Notes under the pieces: generated by a model | The model's database searches: none | Told to the model about the DNA's origin: nothing | What the model saw: the letters and a program-made list of their open reading frames with translations, nothing else | Assembly: GCA_903912795.1 (NCBI GenBank) | Contig: CAIWIS010000126.1 | Span: forward strand, 1 to 6,401 | DNA from: an uncultured Bacteroidales bacterium | GTDB taxonomy: Bacteria > Bacteroidota > Bacteroidia > Bacteroidales > Paludibacteraceae | Reading direction: 5' to 3' | Length of the DNA: 6,401 nt | Made by a program: the position numbers and the translations under genes | Shown: in pieces, positions 1-5,742 of the stretch | How positions within the stretch are numbered: the stretch's first letter is position 1 | How the letters are laid out: every line of letters begins with the position of its first letter

Positions 1-339
1 AAAAATAATGAAATTAATAAATTAAATGAATTTACTAAAAATAATGAATTTACTAAAGTAAATAAACTTACTAAAAGTGGTGAACCCAATGCCGCCATTA
101 CGCTTACAGAAGGCATGGTAGATATATCTTCTGCATTTATAAGTAGTATTCTTATGGGGATTACTGATCTTGCAAGTAATTCTATGTCAAACCCTAATAC
201 AAATATGTTGCCTCCATTAAATTGGAAAGATAAAGTTATCCAACAAGCAACAACTATCAATCTTAATGTAACATCGCAAATACCAGCTAATTATAATGCG
301 ACAGGTGCAACGGTTGCATCACAGGTCAGAGGGCAATAA
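1..339 (+). CDS. C-terminal part of a large tail protein, possibly the tape measure (5' end outside window)
   Basis: The frame is open from base 1 to the TAA at 337-339, so at least 112 residues are coded and the true start lies upstream; the ATG at 115 is most likely internal. The first 26 residues are a Lys/Asn-rich 6-residue repeat. After this comes a Gly-Glu-Pro turn and then a moderately hydrophobic stretch (IMGITDLA-like, about residues 43-60) with Ser/Asn-rich flanks, and the chain ends in Arg-Gly-Gln. I recognise no catalytic motif. The position directly before the adaptor, plug and hub genes is where myophages usually carry the end of the tape measure protein, whose C-terminus contacts the hub and spike; that is the basis for the call. 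A tail-associated lytic enzyme or another tail-interior protein remains possible. The gene is well supported, the function is not. Confidence 0.5.
   Translation, partial: KNNEINKLNEFTKNNEFTKVNKLTKSGEPNAAITLTEGMVDISSAFISSILMGITDLASNSMSNPNTNMLPPLNWKDKVIQQATTINLNVTSQIPANYNATGATVASQVRGQ
7..78 (+). repeat. Four in-frame 18-bp tandem units (hexapeptide repeat)
   Basis: Units begin at 7, 25, 43 and 61 and encode NEINKL, NEFTKN, NEFTKV and NKLTKS. Units 2 and 3 are identical over their first 15 bases; units 1 and 4 are diverged. The array sits at the window edge and may continue upstream. It lies inside the coding frame of the first gene and looks like a charged, low-complexity linker or helical segment. 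Confidence 0.85.
328..333 (+). promoter_or_regulatory. Ribosome binding site for the adaptor gene
   Basis: AGAGGG lies 6 bases before the ATG at 340, inside the last codons of the upstream gene. It is one of the three clearest Shine-Dalgarno matches in the window. Confidence 0.7.
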
Positions 340-987
340 ATGAGTACAGCGTTAAGGACAGCATTTAGACTTGGCTACGAAATTTCACCTGTTATTTTAA
401 CCAATGGTATTGCAAAATTAATTGGTGGCTATTTACCCATTGTAGCTTTAACTGAAGCACCTAGTTTAGTTTCAGGGTTGTTGCAAGGTAACGGTTTAAG
501 CGCACTGACTAATGTTGACCAATATTTTGCCCATTGGATGCCTCTAGCAGGTTCTACATTGATTAAAAATGAAATAGGAAGCTATCCGTTTGCCAATCAA
601 ATTATTGCGGCTAATGCGATCATTAAACAGCCTAATAATATATCTATGTTAATGGTTTGCCCTGCACAAAGAACAGGTGGGTATGCTACTAAATTGGCAA
701 CAATATCTGCATTAAAGAAAACATTAGATTATCATCATCAAAGTGGTGGCACATATACAGTTGTTACACCATCTTATATTTATACTGGTTGCATATTAAC
801 TGCAATGACTGATGCAACAGGTGGTGAATCTAATCAAGTGCAAACGGCATGGCGTTTTGATTTTGTGCAACCCTTAATAACACTTGAAGATGCAGGATCA
901 TTTAGTTCTTTTATGCAATCTTTAGAAGGTGGACTACCTATTGTTGGCAACCCAACATGGTCAGGATTGCTTGGAGCAATAATTTAA
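340..987 (+). CDS. Baseplate/tail adaptor protein (tail tube to hub connector), 215 aa
   Basis: The ATG directly follows the TAA of the preceding gene (no spacer) and has an AGAGGG ribosome binding site 6 bases upstream, so this start is firm. The protein has a hydrophobic N-terminal part with a Leu-Pro-Ile-Val-Ala-Leu-Thr stretch near residues 32-38. A central part follows with an FxxHWMPLxGS segment (residues 63-72) and a conserved-looking Pro-Ala-Gln-Arg-Thr-Gly-Gly-Tyr turn (108-115). The rest is a beta-rich half with TYTVVTPSYIY (138-148) and a Trp-Arg-Phe-Asp-Phe strand (171-175). From memory it resembles tail proteins found at the same place, before the plug gene, in Acinetobacter-type prophages and Pam3-like myophages. 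By position and beta character I infer a structural adaptor joining tail tube or tape measure to the hub. No enzymatic motif is seen. The family is fairly secure; the exact role is inferred from context. Confidence 0.6.
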   Translation: MSTALRTAFRLGYEISPVILTNGIAKLIGGYLPIVALTEAPSLVSGLLQGNGLSALTNVDQYFAHWMPLAGSTLIKNEIGSYPFANQIIAANAIIKQPNNISMLMVCPAQRTGGYATKLATISALKKTLDYHHQSGGTYTVVTPSYIYTGCILTAMTDATGGESNQVQTAWRFDFVQPLITLEDAGSFSSFMQSLEGGLPIVGNPTWSGLLGAII

Positions 988-1262
988 TGGCGACCATTTC
1001 TTATTTTACTTTTAATCCAACTGCGCTATCTAATTTTAGCTTTCAACCTATTTTAGATGGTCAAACTTACACAGTGCTTGTTAATTGGAATGTTTACGGT
1101 CAACGCTATTATATTAATATTAGTGATTTGTACGGCACATTAGTTGTATGTTTGCCTTTAATTGGCTCACCAGATAATCAAAATATATCAATGACAGGTG
1201 GTTATTTTACAAGTAAATTGATTTATAGAAATAGCTCTGGAAATTTTGAGGTAATAAGTTGA
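987..1262 (+). CDS. Baseplate plug protein, Pam3 gp18-like, 91 aa
   Basis: I place the start at the ATG at 987, which shares its A with the preceding stop (TAATG). An in-frame ATG at 957 would give 101 residues but overlaps the upstream gene by 31 bases and adds an unrelated-looking leader; a GGAG at 973-976 fits the later start. The short, all-beta protein has a DGQTY turn (residues 24-28), a long strand pair ending in WNVYGQRYYINI (34-45), a following D-x-Y-G-T-L turn and a C-terminal KLIYRNSSGNFEV segment. This is the pattern of the small 'baseplate plug' family named after cyanophage Pam3 gp18, which sits in the baseplate centre near the hub. The hub gene follows immediately, as expected. 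The family assignment is from remembered pattern and gene order, not from a search. Confidence 0.7.
   Translation: MATISYFTFNPTALSNFSFQPILDGQTYTVLVNWNVYGQRYYINISDLYGTLVVCLPLIGSPDNQNISMTGGYFTSKLIYRNSSGNFEVIS
1248..1252 (+). promoter_or_regulatory. Ribosome binding site that decides the TTG start of the hub gene
   Basis: GAGGT lies 6 bases before the TTG at 1259, within the end of the plug gene. This spacing is ideal for TTG and would be far too distant for the first in-frame ATG (residue 30 of the hub, base 1346). It therefore supports the non-ATG start. Confidence 0.75.
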
Positions 1263-2323
1263 GATACTACAGTATTCAGCTTTTTAATTCTCAAGGCTTC
1301 CAGTATAAAAGCTACAATAGTCAGGATAGACTTGGCAATCCAATTATGTCTGCCCTAAATGTAGAGTTTGATCTACAGGTTGTCAGTTATACTATTGCTA
1401 CAAATGCCTCTTATGTCAGAGTTTGGGGTATTCCTATTGAAGATATATCACAGGCTTCACAATTAACTGGCAATAGTGTTTTAGTATGGGCAGGTTTTCA
1501 AAAAGGATTACCCTTAGCAAATCCCAATCAAGCTGGATTAATAGCAAGCGGCAGGGTTGTTCGATCATTTGCTAATTGGATTGGCACTGCCATGACTCTT
1601 GATATGATTATTGAGTCTGATACAGGTACTAAATATAATCCATCTAACATTGTTATTGAATGGAAAAAAGGTCAGACCTTAACACAAGCATTAACTCAAA
1701 CATTAAACAGAGCGTACCCTGGTCTTTACCTAGATATTAACCTTAGTTCTAAATTAGTATTAGGCAGTGATGTTACTCATTTTTGTGCAACATTAAATCA
1801 GTTATCTCAGTATGTTAATGCTATTAGTTATGACATTTTAGGCAATTCTTACAATGGAATAACTATAAGTAGAGTTTTAAACTCCATAATTATTTGGGAT
1901 GATACAAGTAGCACAGGTAAATCAACAGTAAATCTTAAATTTACTGATCTTATGGGTCAACCCACATGGATTGATGCGGAAACCATACAAATAACCTGCC
2001 CGATGCGAGCAGATATAGCCTTGAATACTTATGTTACTTTGCCAAAAACGCCAATCATAACAATACCAGGTTCTATTAATGCCACAACAACAGGTGGGAT
2101 TATGCAATCAAGTGTATTTCAAGGTCAAAATCTACGGGTAATAATGGTAAGGCATACAGGTAATTTTAGAAGCCCTGATGCTCACGCATGGATAACAGTT
2201 ATAAATGCCTGTTTGACTAGCCTAGAAAATGTATGGACACCGTTACCTACAGTATTGCCTTCAGGATCGGTTGTTACTACTCCATTGTTACCATCAATAC
2301 CTATCGTTACTGAAATATTATGA
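1259..2323 (+). CDS. Baseplate hub protein, 354 aa
   Basis: Translation starts at TTG in a TTGA overlap with the plug stop codon, backed by GAGGT 6 bases upstream. The N-terminal residues that follow (RYYSIQLF) look like the true start of this family. Recognisable segments are a beta strand NVEFDLQVVSY (34-44), VRVWGIPIEDISQA (53-66), a QKGLPLANPNQAGL loop (81-94), a FANWIGTAMTLDMII region (104-118), a helical EWKKGQTLTQALTQTL (134-149), and FTDLMGQPTWIDAETIQI (228-245) followed by a strand and turn MRAD..YVTLP. The C-terminus is Pro-rich. These features match my recollection of the trimeric hub proteins (functionally like T4 gp27) found in Pam3-like and Acinetobacter-type tails, which hold the spike. 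The neighbouring plug upstream and spike downstream agree. No lysozyme or other enzymatic motif is visible. Confidence 0.75.
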   Translation: MRYYSIQLFNSQGFQYKSYNSQDRLGNPIMSALNVEFDLQVVSYTIATNASYVRVWGIPIEDISQASQLTGNSVLVWAGFQKGLPLANPNQAGLIASGRVVRSFANWIGTAMTLDMIIESDTGTKYNPSNIVIEWKKGQTLTQALTQTLNRAYPGLYLDINLSSKLVLGSDVTHFCATLNQLSQYVNAISYDILGNSYNGITISRVLNSIIIWDDTSSTGKSTVNLKFTDLMGQPTWIDAETIQITCPMRADIALNTYVTLPKTPIITIPGSINATTTGGIMQSSVFQGQNLRVIMVRHTGNFRSPDAHAWITVINACLTSLENVWTPLPTVLPSGSVVTTPLLPSIPIVTEIL

Positions 2324-3012
2324 GTGATAATACTTACAAAACACCGCTTAATAATTCATTAAACATCTTTGCTGATGGCAAGATAGATGCGGCTAACGCA
2401 ATGAATGGCAAATCATTACCTTGTTCTGTTGTATCAGTTCAAGGTGCAATGATTACCGTTAAATTTGAATTAAAAACTGACACAACATATACATTGCCAC
2501 AGGTAACAGTACCTTTAGCTGGTGCGGAATATATCCGTTACCCTATTAAAGAAGGGGATAAAGGTTTTGTAACAAGCGCATCTGCTAGTTTGTCAGCAAT
2601 GAGTGGGCAAGGTGATAACGCTTCATCACTTGTGTTACAAGGAAATTTATCAGCATTAGTGTTTATTCCGTTTGGTAATGTAAATTGGAGTGAAGTTGAT
2701 ATAAGTGCTGTTACTATTTATGCGCCAAATGGTGTAGTATTAAGGGATACTGAATCAAAATCTACTATTACATTAACACCTGAAAATATAACAGGACACG
2801 CAAAAACAACAATAGCATTAACGGCTGGTACTTCTATAACTTTACATTCTGATAAGACAATAAGTATTGATGCTACCAATCCAATAACAATAACTGCTCC
2901 AACAATAAATTTAAACGCTTCATCAAAAATAAATCTTAATAGTGATGTTAGCATATCTGGAACTTTGGATGCACATGATGTAAATGTATCAGGTGTTTTG
3001 ACGGTGACATAA
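2320..3012 (+). CDS. Central spike protein with Gp138-type OB domain and beta-helical needle, 230 aa
   Basis: The ATG overlaps the hub stop codon (ATGA), and no Shine-Dalgarno sequence precedes it, so translation probably depends on coupling. After an N-terminal arm of about 30 residues there is an OB-fold-like domain (about 33-120). It has PCSVVSVQG..ITVKFEL, then VPLAGAEYIRYPIKEGDKGFV (64-84), a signature I associate with the Gp138 N-terminal domain of myophage spikes, and a closing VFIPFGNVNWS. Residues from about 130 to the end are short alternating strands rich in Thr, Ile, Asn and Ser, typical of an intertwined trimeric beta-helix. No lysozyme domain is inserted, unlike T4 gp5. The role is to form the membrane-piercing needle below the hub; the next gene supplies a tip. 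Compared with simple spikes of this class the length is ordinary. Confidence 0.8.
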   Translation: MSDNTYKTPLNNSLNIFADGKIDAANAMNGKSLPCSVVSVQGAMITVKFELKTDTTYTLPQVTVPLAGAEYIRYPIKEGDKGFVTSASASLSAMSGQGDNASSLVLQGNLSALVFIPFGNVNWSEVDISAVTIYAPNGVVLRDTESKSTITLTPENITGHAKTTIALTAGTSITLHSDKTISIDATNPITITAPTINLNASSKINLNSDVSISGTLDAHDVNVSGVLTVT

Positions 3013-3284
3013 TGGATAATACAGCAATACTTGGAACAATATCCTCTCATGGAGGAACAATGATTACTGCATCAGGTGCAACATTTTTAACAAGTGGAGG
3101 TGCAGTTGCATTATTAGGCGATTTGCACATTTGTCCTATTCCTTATCATTATACGACACCAATTGTTTCAGGGTGTGCAACAAAGGCAACGGTAGGTGGT
3201 ATTCCTGTAGCTATATTGGGTGCTACTACTGGTTGCGGAGCAACATTAATTAGTAACTTTGCATCTAATGTAGAATTAACATGA
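3012..3284 (+). CDS. PAAR-type spike-tip protein, 90 aa
   Basis: The start shares a base with the spike stop (TAATG). This small Gly/Ala/Thr-rich protein has the PAAR layout: an N-terminal half with His13 in S-H-G-G, a central G-D-x-H-x-C-P-I-P-x-H segment (residues 36-46) followed by T-T-P-I-V-S-G, and a C-terminal half with Gly-Gly-Ile-Pro-Val-Ala and Cys75. In known PAAR proteins three His and one Cys bind a metal ion at the sharp tip. Here the best candidates are His13, His39, His46 and Cys75; Cys41 and Cys55 are additional cysteines. The protein caps the beta-helical spike coded just upstream and sharpens it for outer membrane penetration. There is no C-terminal effector extension. No Shine-Dalgarno is obvious, which would suit a subunit needed once per particle. 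Confidence 0.85.
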   Translation: MDNTAILGTISSHGGTMITASGATFLTSGGAVALLGDLHICPIPYHYTTPIVSGCATKATVGGIPVAILGATTGCGATLISNFASNVELT

Positions 3285-3616
3285 GAACTTGGGGAAGAGT
3301 AGCTGGCTCAACAACTTGGCAAGAAATAACTACAGATAGCAATGGTTTAAATGATGCAGTTATGGTTACTACATTATGCCAGTGTTTAAAACTTAATATT
3401 AATGAATCGCCATTTTGGGCAAATTATGGAATCAACGCACAGCAATCAGTGGTGACTAGCGTATTCCCTGATTTCTATGTAAATCAAACACAAGCACAGT
3501 TTTCAGGGTATTTTGCTAGTTTAGTTATTTCAAAAGATACAACCCCTATTCCTGTTTACAATGTAGCCATTACGCTTCATAATGGAGCTAAAATCAATAC
3601 ACAGGTTGCTCAATAA
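3281..3616 (+). CDS. gp25-like baseplate wedge protein, 111 aa
   Basis: The ATG overlaps the PAAR stop codon (ATGA) and no clear ribosome binding site is seen. The N-terminus MRTWGRV, the middle DxNGLNDAVMVTTLCQCLKL (19-38) and the NESPFWANYGINAQQSVV block (41-58) followed by FPDFYVNQTQAQF (62-74) match what I recall of a small tail protein always found just before the baseplate J gene in this tail type. The E-x-P-F/W...YG element resembles the short wedge proteins of the T4 gp25/lysozyme-like fold family, although no catalytic role is implied. It probably joins the sheath end to the wedge. Its position between the spike tip and J protein supports this. Confidence 0.7.
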   Translation: MRTWGRVAGSTTWQEITTDSNGLNDAVMVTTLCQCLKLNINESPFWANYGINAQQSVVTSVFPDFYVNQTQAQFSGYFASLVISKDTTPIPVYNVAITLHNGAKINTQVAQ

Positions 3617-5040
3617 TGTCAATACCTACAGTTGTTACAAAAGCAGGGTTACAGCCACAAGCACCCTCTGCTTTATTAGCTCAATTACTTGCTTTAGTAG
3701 CTTCAACAACACCGGGCTATACTGCTCAATTGCCTGGTTCATTAATTGAAGATATAAGTTCTACCGATGTTGGAGCAGTTAGCATTATTGATGCGGCTAG
3801 AGTTGAGCTGGTTAATTCATTAACGCCATACGGTGCAAATGAATTTTTATTAAATCAGTTGGGTCAAATCTATGGCGTACAAGCTGATGCTGTCACCAAT
3901 ACAAGTGTAAATGTTATTTTTACAGGATCGGTTGGATTTATTATCCCTGAAGGGTTTGTAGTATCTGATGGCACATACCAATATGTAGTGCAATCAGGTG
4001 GCGTAATAGGATCTGGTGGTGTAACTGTTGAGCTATATTGTTTAGCAACGGTAACAGGCTCATGGGCAGTGCCTATTAATACTGTTAATCAATTAATTAC
4101 TTCAGTACCTACCTACATTACATTATCTGTTAATAATCTTATTGCCGGTACACCAAGTTCAGGTGTACAAACAACTGATGACTACAGAGCGCAAGTTATT
4201 AATGCAGGGCTTGTTGCAGCTCAAGGTATGCCAACCTATGTCAAAACATTATTGAATAATGTGGCTGGTGTTCAATCTCGATTAATATCTATTCAACAAC
4301 AAACTATTGCTAATGGTGGTGGCTGGAAAATATTAGTAGGTGGTGGTGATTTATACGCACAAGCTTATGCAATCTATCAAGGTTTGTTTGACGTATCTTT
4401 ATTGGTTGGATCTGTACTTAATGTTACAGGTATTACCAAAGCAGCGGCTGGTGTAGTAACAACTAATTTGAATCATGGATACACTACAGGGCAAGTTGTT
4501 TATATCAACGGTATAGTAGGCATGACGGCTTTAAATGGCATACCTTTGACCATTACTGTCATTAGTTTAAAAACATTTAGTATTGGCGTTAATACAACCG
4601 CTTATCCTACTTATGTATCGGGCGGTATTTGTACGCCAAATTTAAGAAATAATAGTATTTCAATTATTGATTCTCCAGACACTTATACAGTTACTTATGT
4701 AATTCCACCACAGCAAATTGTAACTGTTGGTTTTGTATGGAATTCGGTAGCTACTAATGCTGTTACTAATAATGCAGTATCTCAGTTAGCTGCACCTGCA
4801 TTAGTTGAATATATTAATAGCATTACAGTTGGACAGCCTATTAATATTTTCACCATGCAAACTGTATTTACAGCATCTATTGCAACATTAATTCCTGCTA
4901 ATTTAATAACTAGAATGGTTATTAACGTGTTTATTAATGGTATTTTGACTGCCCCTGATGCTGGTACTGGCGCAATATCCGGTGATATTGAAGGCTATTT
5001 CTATGCGGCTTCAAATGCCATTACTATTCAACAGGGATAA
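3616..5040 (+). CDS. Baseplate J-like wedge protein with an inserted FCCH-like domain, 474 aa
   Basis: The start shares a base with the previous stop (TAATG); a weak AGG lies 10 bases upstream. The order is an N-terminal helical region with TPGYTAQLPGSLIEDISS (32-49), a helix continuing to about 90, then beta-rich J-domain sequence with FIIPEGFVVSDG (108-119). After this come T-T-D-D-Y-R-A-Q (186-193) and GMPTYVKTLLNNVAGV (204-219), where this family has its conserved Asp-Tyr-Arg and Gly-x-Pro elements. The C-terminal part has DTYTVTYVIPPQQIVTV and a final GTGAISGDIEGYFYAA segment. Baseplate J proteins (T4 gp6, P2 gpJ) form the wedge ring that opens when the tail contracts. Residues about 271-342 look like an independent inserted beta domain, listed separately. 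Apart from this insert the length fits the family. Confidence 0.88.
   Translation: MSIPTVVTKAGLQPQAPSALLAQLLALVASTTPGYTAQLPGSLIEDISSTDVGAVSIIDAARVELVNSLTPYGANEFLLNQLGQIYGVQADAVTNTSVNVIFTGSVGFIIPEGFVVSDGTYQYVVQSGGVIGSGGVTVELYCLATVTGSWAVPINTVNQLITSVPTYITLSVNNLIAGTPSSGVQTTDDYRAQVINAGLVAAQGMPTYVKTLLNNVAGVQSRLISIQQQTIANGGGWKILVGGGDLYAQAYAIYQGLFDVSLLVGSVLNVTGITKAAAGVVTTNLNHGYTTGQVVYINGIVGMTALNGIPLTITVISLKTFSIGVNTTAYPTYVSGGICTPNLRNNSISIIDSPDTYTVTYVIPPQQIVTVGFVWNSVATNAVTNNAVSQLAAPALVEYINSITVGQPINIFTMQTVFTASIATLIPANLITRMVINVFINGILTAPDAGTGAISGDIEGYFYAASNAITIQQG
4426..4641 (+). other. FCCH-like beta domain inserted in the J protein (residues about 271-342)
   Basis: The segment holds N-H-G-Y-T-T-G-Q-V-V-Y-I-N-G-I (286-300), G-M-T-A-L-N-G (302-308), then T-F-S-I-G-V-N-T-T (320-328) and Y-V-S-G-G (333-337). 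This run is the pattern of the small domain that databases label 'ubiquitin-activating enzyme E1 FCCH domain' in many phage structural proteins. It interrupts the J protein between LVGSVLN and LRNNSISI, where homologues I remember run on directly. No ubiquitin function is implied; it is more likely a surface-exposed decoration. Confidence 0.6.
5033..5037 (+). promoter_or_regulatory. Ribosome binding site for the DUF2612-type gene
   Basis: AGGGA lies 6 bases before the ATG at 5044, within the last codons of the J gene. This is the only junction with a gap (3 bases) between genes, so an independent ribosome binding site makes sense here. Confidence 0.65.
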
Positions 5041-5043
5041 GTA

Positions 5044-5742
5044 ATGCTAACTAAAATCCTGCCATCGTATTTATATACTCAGTATGCTGATGATGTAAAC
5101 TTACAAAGTTTTGTAAGTGCTTACAATACAATGACGCAAGAATATTTAGATTGGTTTAATAATATCAATCTTCCTATTTATACTGTGCAATCAGGCACTA
5201 TGCTAGATTGGGTGGCAACAGGATTATATGGCATACCTAGACCAACTATTGCTAATGGTTTTTTGGCATGGAGTGCGCCATTAAATTCATGGGCAATGAA
5301 TACCATACCTTTAAACGGTATTGATGAAGCACCTGCTGGTACGCCACAATATATAACTGATGATTATTATAAACGTATTGTTACTTGGTTTTTTTACAAA
5401 GCTGATGGGCAAGTATTTACAATTAATTGGTTAAAACGCAGAATTGTACGTTTTTGTCTTGGTTTTGATGGTTCTTCTCCAGCCATATCTACAACTCCAA
5501 ATGTAAGCGTTGTTTTTTCTGGAAGTCTTGTTACCATTACTATTAACACAAATATTTCAGTAACTACTTTAGTTTCCGCACAATATGGACGTATTCAATA
5601 TGGCGTTACGCATTATGGAGAAACTGAAGTTACTTCAGTAAATGTTATCACAAGACCTTCTGCTATAATGTTAAAAAATGCTATTGATAGCGGTATTTTG
5701 CCGTTACCTTTTCAATTCACTTATCAGGTAAATGTAATATGA
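5044..5742 (+). CDS. DUF2612-type baseplate wedge / fibre-attachment protein, 232 aa
   Basis: The ATG has AGGGA 6 bases upstream and begins 3 bases after the J stop. The N-terminal half is helical and aromatic: LPSYLYTQYADD (6-17), then EYLDWFNNINLPIYT (33-47) and MLDWVATGLYGIPRP (53-67). The middle has TDDYYKRIVTWFFYKADGQVF (105-125), followed by INWLKRRIVRF (127-137). The beta-rich C-terminal part ends with a conserved-looking DSGILPLPFQFTYQV (215-229). I recognise this as the family usually annotated DUF2612, coded between the J protein and the tail fibre. That position corresponds to the outer wedge protein (T4 gp7 / P2 gpI role), which is likely to bridge the wedge and the fibre; this role is inferred. 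A 5-residue Tyr-Gly repeat near residues 180-194 is listed separately. Confidence 0.75.
   Translation: MLTKILPSYLYTQYADDVNLQSFVSAYNTMTQEYLDWFNNINLPIYTVQSGTMLDWVATGLYGIPRPTIANGFLAWSAPLNSWAMNTIPLNGIDEAPAGTPQYITDDYYKRIVTWFFYKADGQVFTINWLKRRIVRFCLGFDGSSPAISTTPNVSVVFSGSLVTITINTNISVTTLVSAQYGRIQYGVTHYGETEVTSVNVITRPSAIMLKNAIDSGILPLPFQFTYQVNVI
5581..5625 (+). repeat. Three in-frame 15-bp units encoding a Tyr-Gly pentapeptide repeat
   Basis: Units at 5581, 5596 and 5611 each begin CAATATGG or CATTATGG and encode QYGRI, QYGVT and HYGET. The first two share their first eight bases exactly. They lie within the C-terminal beta region of the DUF2612-type protein. Confidence 0.7.

Noticed and set aside
1922..2107. 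61-aa open frame on the minus strand
   Set aside because: It lies wholly inside the hub gene on the opposite strand, has an unusual Cys-rich composition and no ribosome binding site or matching neighbours. It is a shadow frame.
2718..3050. 110-aa open frame on the minus strand with hydrophobic stretches
   Set aside because: It is antisense to the repetitive beta-helix part of the spike. The Thr/Asn/Ile-rich sense codons read as Val/Ile/Cys in reverse, which explains the membrane-like look.
90..3574. Exact 12-base match (GCCATTACGCTT) between about 93-104 and 3566-3577
   Set aside because: About one such match is expected by chance in a window of this length, and both copies simply code Ile-Thr-Leu in context.
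5257..5396. T6 and T7 runs (near 5260 and 5389) as possible slippage or terminator tails
   Set aside because: Both are inside an intact reading frame coding Phe-rich segments, with no GC-rich stem before them and no alternative frame that continues a known protein.
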